From Bdellovibrionales bacterium (lineage in GTDB: Bacteria > Bdellovibrionota > Bdellovibrionia > Bdellovibrionales > UBA1609): DNA of 36,366 nucleotides. The stretch is from positions 1 through 36,366 of the forward strand of contig JACOND010000013.1 in the NCBI GenBank assembly GCA_014323935.1, given 5' to 3'. Shown in pieces: positions 34,259 to 36,366 of this stretch (within the stretch, counting starts at the first letter, position 1; the number at the start of each line of letters is the position of its first letter). Below the pieces are notes generated by a model. The model ran no database searches. It was given only the letters and a program-made list of their open reading frames with translations, and was not told the origin of the DNA. The position numbers and the translations under genes are program-made.

Positions 34259-34462
34259 TTAAAGACGAAAATGAATTTTAAACAGTTCTCCAGATTGTTT
34301 ATCTTTAAGTTGAAAACTTGCTGAGCCTTGTTGGATTTTTTGATCTAAAATTTGACATTTTTTTGTTTGATTATCCTGTTCAATTTCAACTTGAACCTTT
34401 TTTAATTTACTGATTTGAGATTTTAATAAAGTTTCCATCATTTTTTGATTCATTCCAAACAT
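34259..34462 (-). CDS. small cytosolic protein of unknown function
   Basis: 67 residues with a strong SD (GGAGG) before ATG 34462. The first half is a helix (MNQKMMETLLKSQISKLKKVQVEIE) and the second half is beta-rich (KKCQILDQKIQQGSASF, LFKIHF). There is no signal or membrane segment. The family is not recognised. Its promoter would read away from the unlabelled gap to the right. The ribosome site and balanced composition support a real gene. Confidence 0.6.
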   Translation of the reverse strand: MFGMNQKMMETLLKSQISKLKKVQVEIEQDNQTKKCQILDQKIQQGSASFQLKDKQSGELFKIHFRL

Positions 34463-35023
34463 GAAAGCCTCCTTTTTAATTTAAAGAAACTATCATAACA
34501 ATTTTTTTTTAGAAGATAAAGCTTTTAAATTCAAAAACAGAAAATTAAAACAGTATTTAGGAGGTAAAAAAGTAGGATTTGTATTCTTTAAAAAAGCTTA
34601 CCATGTACTTTTTATAGAGAGTAAAAATCTCTAAACAGTTGTTGCTTCCAATTGGTTTTATCAAATTAAATTAGATAGGATTTTTGGCAAACCTTCCTCA
34701 ATTCCGTTTTTAAATTAAAGTCACTCCTTTATAGTTACCTGCAAATTCACTTCAAACTGATACAAAAGTGTAAAATCATGAAATTTATATATTTAACTAA
34801 CCATAAATATAAGTAAAATCCTTAGGTTTAAGCCTAAATGAAGTGTTTACTTGTTTGAATTTACTTTCTAATTAAATATCCAAGTCTTCTTTTTTCCATG
34901 AATAAGCTCTGTAATATATATCCCCTATAAAGACTCATTTTCATCTCTTATAACTTTAATAGACTGATAAAAAGTTTTGCTATTAAATAATTTCTTTCTT
35001 CTTGTCAGAAAAGATTTCTTTTT
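34463..35023. other. 561-base intergenic region
   Basis: No confident gene. A 33-base motif (about 34949-34981) resembles the promoter region of the small ORF cluster at 35670-35702. On the minus strand it is followed by a 27-codon frame (34861-34944), perhaps the remnant of a second copy of that cluster. Confidence 0.35.
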
Positions 35024-35155
35024 TTATTCTTTTCCAACTTTTAAATTTTTATCATTTTTTTTCTCCTTTATTAATTTTTTTAATTTATAATAATTGTAAT
35101 TATTATTTAAAATTACAATTATAAACAATAACCCTATATAATTTTCTAAAGACAT
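35024..35155 (-). CDS. small membrane protein, coupled to the upstream gene
   Basis: 43 residues from ATG 35155, which overlaps the stop of the upstream gene (TAATG), so translation is probably coupled. One hydrophobic segment (IGLLFIIVILNN) is followed by a Lys-rich tail (KKLIKEKK). This is the size and charge pattern of small bacterial membrane proteins. A longer version starting at TTG 35212 overlaps the upstream gene more and is less likely. The function is unknown. Confidence 0.4.
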   Translation of the reverse strand: MSLENYIGLLFIIVILNNNYNYYKLKKLIKEKKNDKNLKVGKE

Positions 35156-35517
35156 TAAAAGCTCAAGGTTATTGAACATGCTAACATGCTTGTATTGGTC
35201 ATTTTTTCCCAATTAGCTACATGTGAATCATAAGCTTTATAATGGTTGACATACCACTTATGTTCACCTTTTGTTAGTCTTCCTTCTTCTAATAAATTAT
35301 CAAGCTGTTTCCAGTCATGATAAGTTATTCTCCTATGTTCTTCAACTTCACTTACAATTATGTTAAATGCCATAAAAGCACAAGCAAAAGGACTTGCAAT
35401 TTTAAGACTGAATGCTTCTTGAACTAATTCTTCCTGAACTAATTCTTCTTCTGGTATATCATTAGGTGCATAGGAATATGCATTTAATGGTACCAATAAT
35501 GATATTATATATCTCAT
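35155..35517 (-). CDS. small secreted protein of unknown function
   Basis: 120 residues with a good SD (AAAGGAGT) before ATG 35517. The N-terminus (MRYIISLLVPLNAYSYA) looks like a short signal peptide, followed by an acidic direct repeat (EELVQEELVQE) and a helical part with HRRITYHDWKQLDNLL and TKGEHKWYVNHY. No known domain is recognised. It is the middle of three tightly packed small ORFs. It might be a secreted factor or an immunity/toxin-type product, without proof. Confidence 0.55.
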   Translation of the reverse strand: MRYIISLLVPLNAYSYAPNDIPEEELVQEELVQEAFSLKIASPFACAFMAFNIIVSEVEEHRRITYHDWKQLDNLLEEGRLTKGEHKWYVNHYKAYDSHVANWEKMTNTSMLACSITLSF

Positions 35518-35665
35518 TTTTTACTCCTTTTTTTTGTTTTATCGTGTAATAAATGCTTTGACCAATTCCTAAAATTACTCTTAACAATAAAAGTAATTTA
35601 AAAATTAAAACAAAAAACCTTCCTGCTATTACACCTAGAAAGAAGGCTAAAATACTTATTGTCAC
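35462..35665 (-). CDS. possible small membrane protein with a non-ATG start
   Basis: A frame of up to 67 residues is very hydrophobic at its start (SILAFFLGVIAGRFFVLIFKLLLLL). The only standard start, GTG 35665, lies inside a perfect AGGAGGTGA SD. At a normal distance from that SD there is ATA instead of ATG, so the start was probably mutated or a rare codon is used. The 3' end overlaps the next gene. Its reality is uncertain. Confidence 0.3.
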   Translation of the reverse strand: MTISILAFFLGVIAGRFFVLIFKLLLLLRVILGIGQSIYYTIKQKKGVKNEIYNIIIGTIKCIFLCT

Positions 35666-36117
35666 CTCCTATAGTTTTAATATACTGATAAGAAGTTTAG
35701 CTGGTCAAATATATAACCCCCAAAATTCCTAATTGATAAAATATCTTTTTTGCTATAAGAGTTTATATTGATTGGTATAAATTTAGCACTTTATTTAATG
35801 GTCTTAAATAAGATTAAGGAAACAAAGAATTGGATTAATGAGATGATTTGTTGTTTTAGTTTAGGAATGTCCTCCTGATGTTAAAGGAAGGTTATTAGAG
35901 AGAAAGAAGCAAAAAAGAGAAGGCAGAAAAGGCTAGGTCTGGAAAGAAGTAAAAGAACTAAGAGATGTGGAGCTTTACAAACAAAGTTCAATAGTCAGCT
36001 TTCTTATTTTAACAGAGAAAAGGCAAGATTTTCAAATTCTAAAAAAAAACACTCTTTTAAACATCCCTTTAAATTCTTGAAATACGAACTGCCTATGAAG
36101 AAGTAACATAGGGTTTT
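35666..36117. other. 452-base intergenic region
   Basis: The left end holds the repeated promoter-like motif (35670-35702). Beyond it, only broken Lys-rich coding-like sequence is seen (near 35880-36000, plus strand), without a recognisable family. Confidence 0.35.
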
Positions 36118-36366
36118 TTATTTCTTTTTTAGTTTAAGAATCTTACTTTTTGAAAGACCTGTTACTTTTATAATTGTAGAAATATCTATACCTAATTCCA
36201 GTAATTTTAAGGTCTGTTCCCTTTTTTCTGCTTGTCTGCCTTCTTCTATACCTTCTTGTTTACCTTGTTCAAACCCTTCTTCCTTCGAATCCTGTATGTC
36301 TAATCTATAATCCATCTTCCTGCGGTACTCATCATAGGCTAACTCTTGCATTCTCTCATCCTCTGA
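36118..36366 (-). CDS. Rpn-family nuclease/putative transposase, C-terminal part, cut by the window edge
   Basis: The frame runs in from the right edge (SEDERMQELAYDEYRRKMDYRLD) and ends at 36118 with a Glu/Gly-rich helix (EEGFEQGKQEGIEEGRQ) and a C-terminal motif (IDISTIIKVTGLSKSKILKLKKK). This is the usual tail of Rpn proteins. About 70 bases are nearly identical to the C-terminal fragment at 687-935, in the opposite orientation. The N-terminal nuclease domain lies outside the window, so its integrity is unknown. Confidence 0.8.
   Translation of the reverse strand, partial: SEDERMQELAYDEYRRKMDYRLDIQDSKEEGFEQGKQEGIEEGRQAEKREQTLKLLELGIDISTIIKVTGLSKSKILKLKKK

Noticed and set aside
1..36366. 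tRNA or rRNA genes
   Set aside because: No cloverleaf, T-loop GTTCRANYC context or rRNA-like stretch was recognised on either strand.

Overview
This window comes from a very AT-rich bacterial chromosome. The cas genes, type I restriction genes, Fur regulator, lipoprotein signal and HMG-CoA lyase fit a Gram-negative bacterium. The many decayed genes, Rpn-type transposases and low GC suggest a host-associated or intracellular lineage, perhaps proteobacterial or Bdellovibrionota-like. The sequence alone does not settle the taxon. A perfect 16-bp parS palindrome at 34226 shows this is a ParABS-segregated replicon, most likely the main chromosome.

Left flank (1-5070): a broken Rpn-family nuclease/transposase, a decayed Gln/Gly-rich gene containing a 10-G homopolymer, a Fur-family regulator, a STAS-domain protein and a 691-residue coiled-coil protein.

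Defence island (5071-28912): this is a type I restriction-modification locus split by other defence genes. The order is half-size hsdS, hsdM, a nucleoside-deoxyribosyltransferase-like (TIR-like) protein, then two cassettes. Each cassette is a mini GIY-YIG gene overlapping a different payload: a Fic AMP-transferase in the first and a DUF4209 protein with a HEPN-like Rx4H motif in the second. A second half-size hsdS and a coiled-coil membrane protein follow. A nested island comes next, with an orphan adenine/cytosine DNA methyltransferase and its decayed downstream partner, an IS1595-type transposase remnant, and a complete type II-C CRISPR-Cas system (tracrRNA, cas9, cas1, cas2, 18 repeats). 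The nested island is flanked by direct repeats of a toxin-antitoxin region; the left copy is dead and the right copy is intact. After it come a decayed AAA ATPase, the live toxin-antitoxin pair, a DUF4143 ATPase, hsdR and a YgjP-like metallopeptidase.

Right flank (28913-36366): a frameshifted DUF3298 lipoprotein, a secreted caspase-fold protein with a C-terminal helical-repeat region, HMG-CoA lyase, a multi-pass membrane protein, parS, a small unknown gene, a cluster of small secreted or membrane ORFs, and the C-terminus of a second Rpn gene in inverted orientation, cut by the window edge.

How the parts fit: HsdM with two single-domain HsdS subunits would form the methylase, and HsdR adds restriction. 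The genes between them look like back-up or abortive-infection effectors. tracrRNA and crRNAs are both read from the minus strand. Each CRISPR repeat carries its own -35/-10 promoter, as in Neisseria and Campylobacter. Several genes in the window (STAS, cas9, caspase-like, HMG-CoA lyase) have a -10 box exactly 8 nt before the ATG and no Shine-Dalgarno, suggesting leaderless transcripts.
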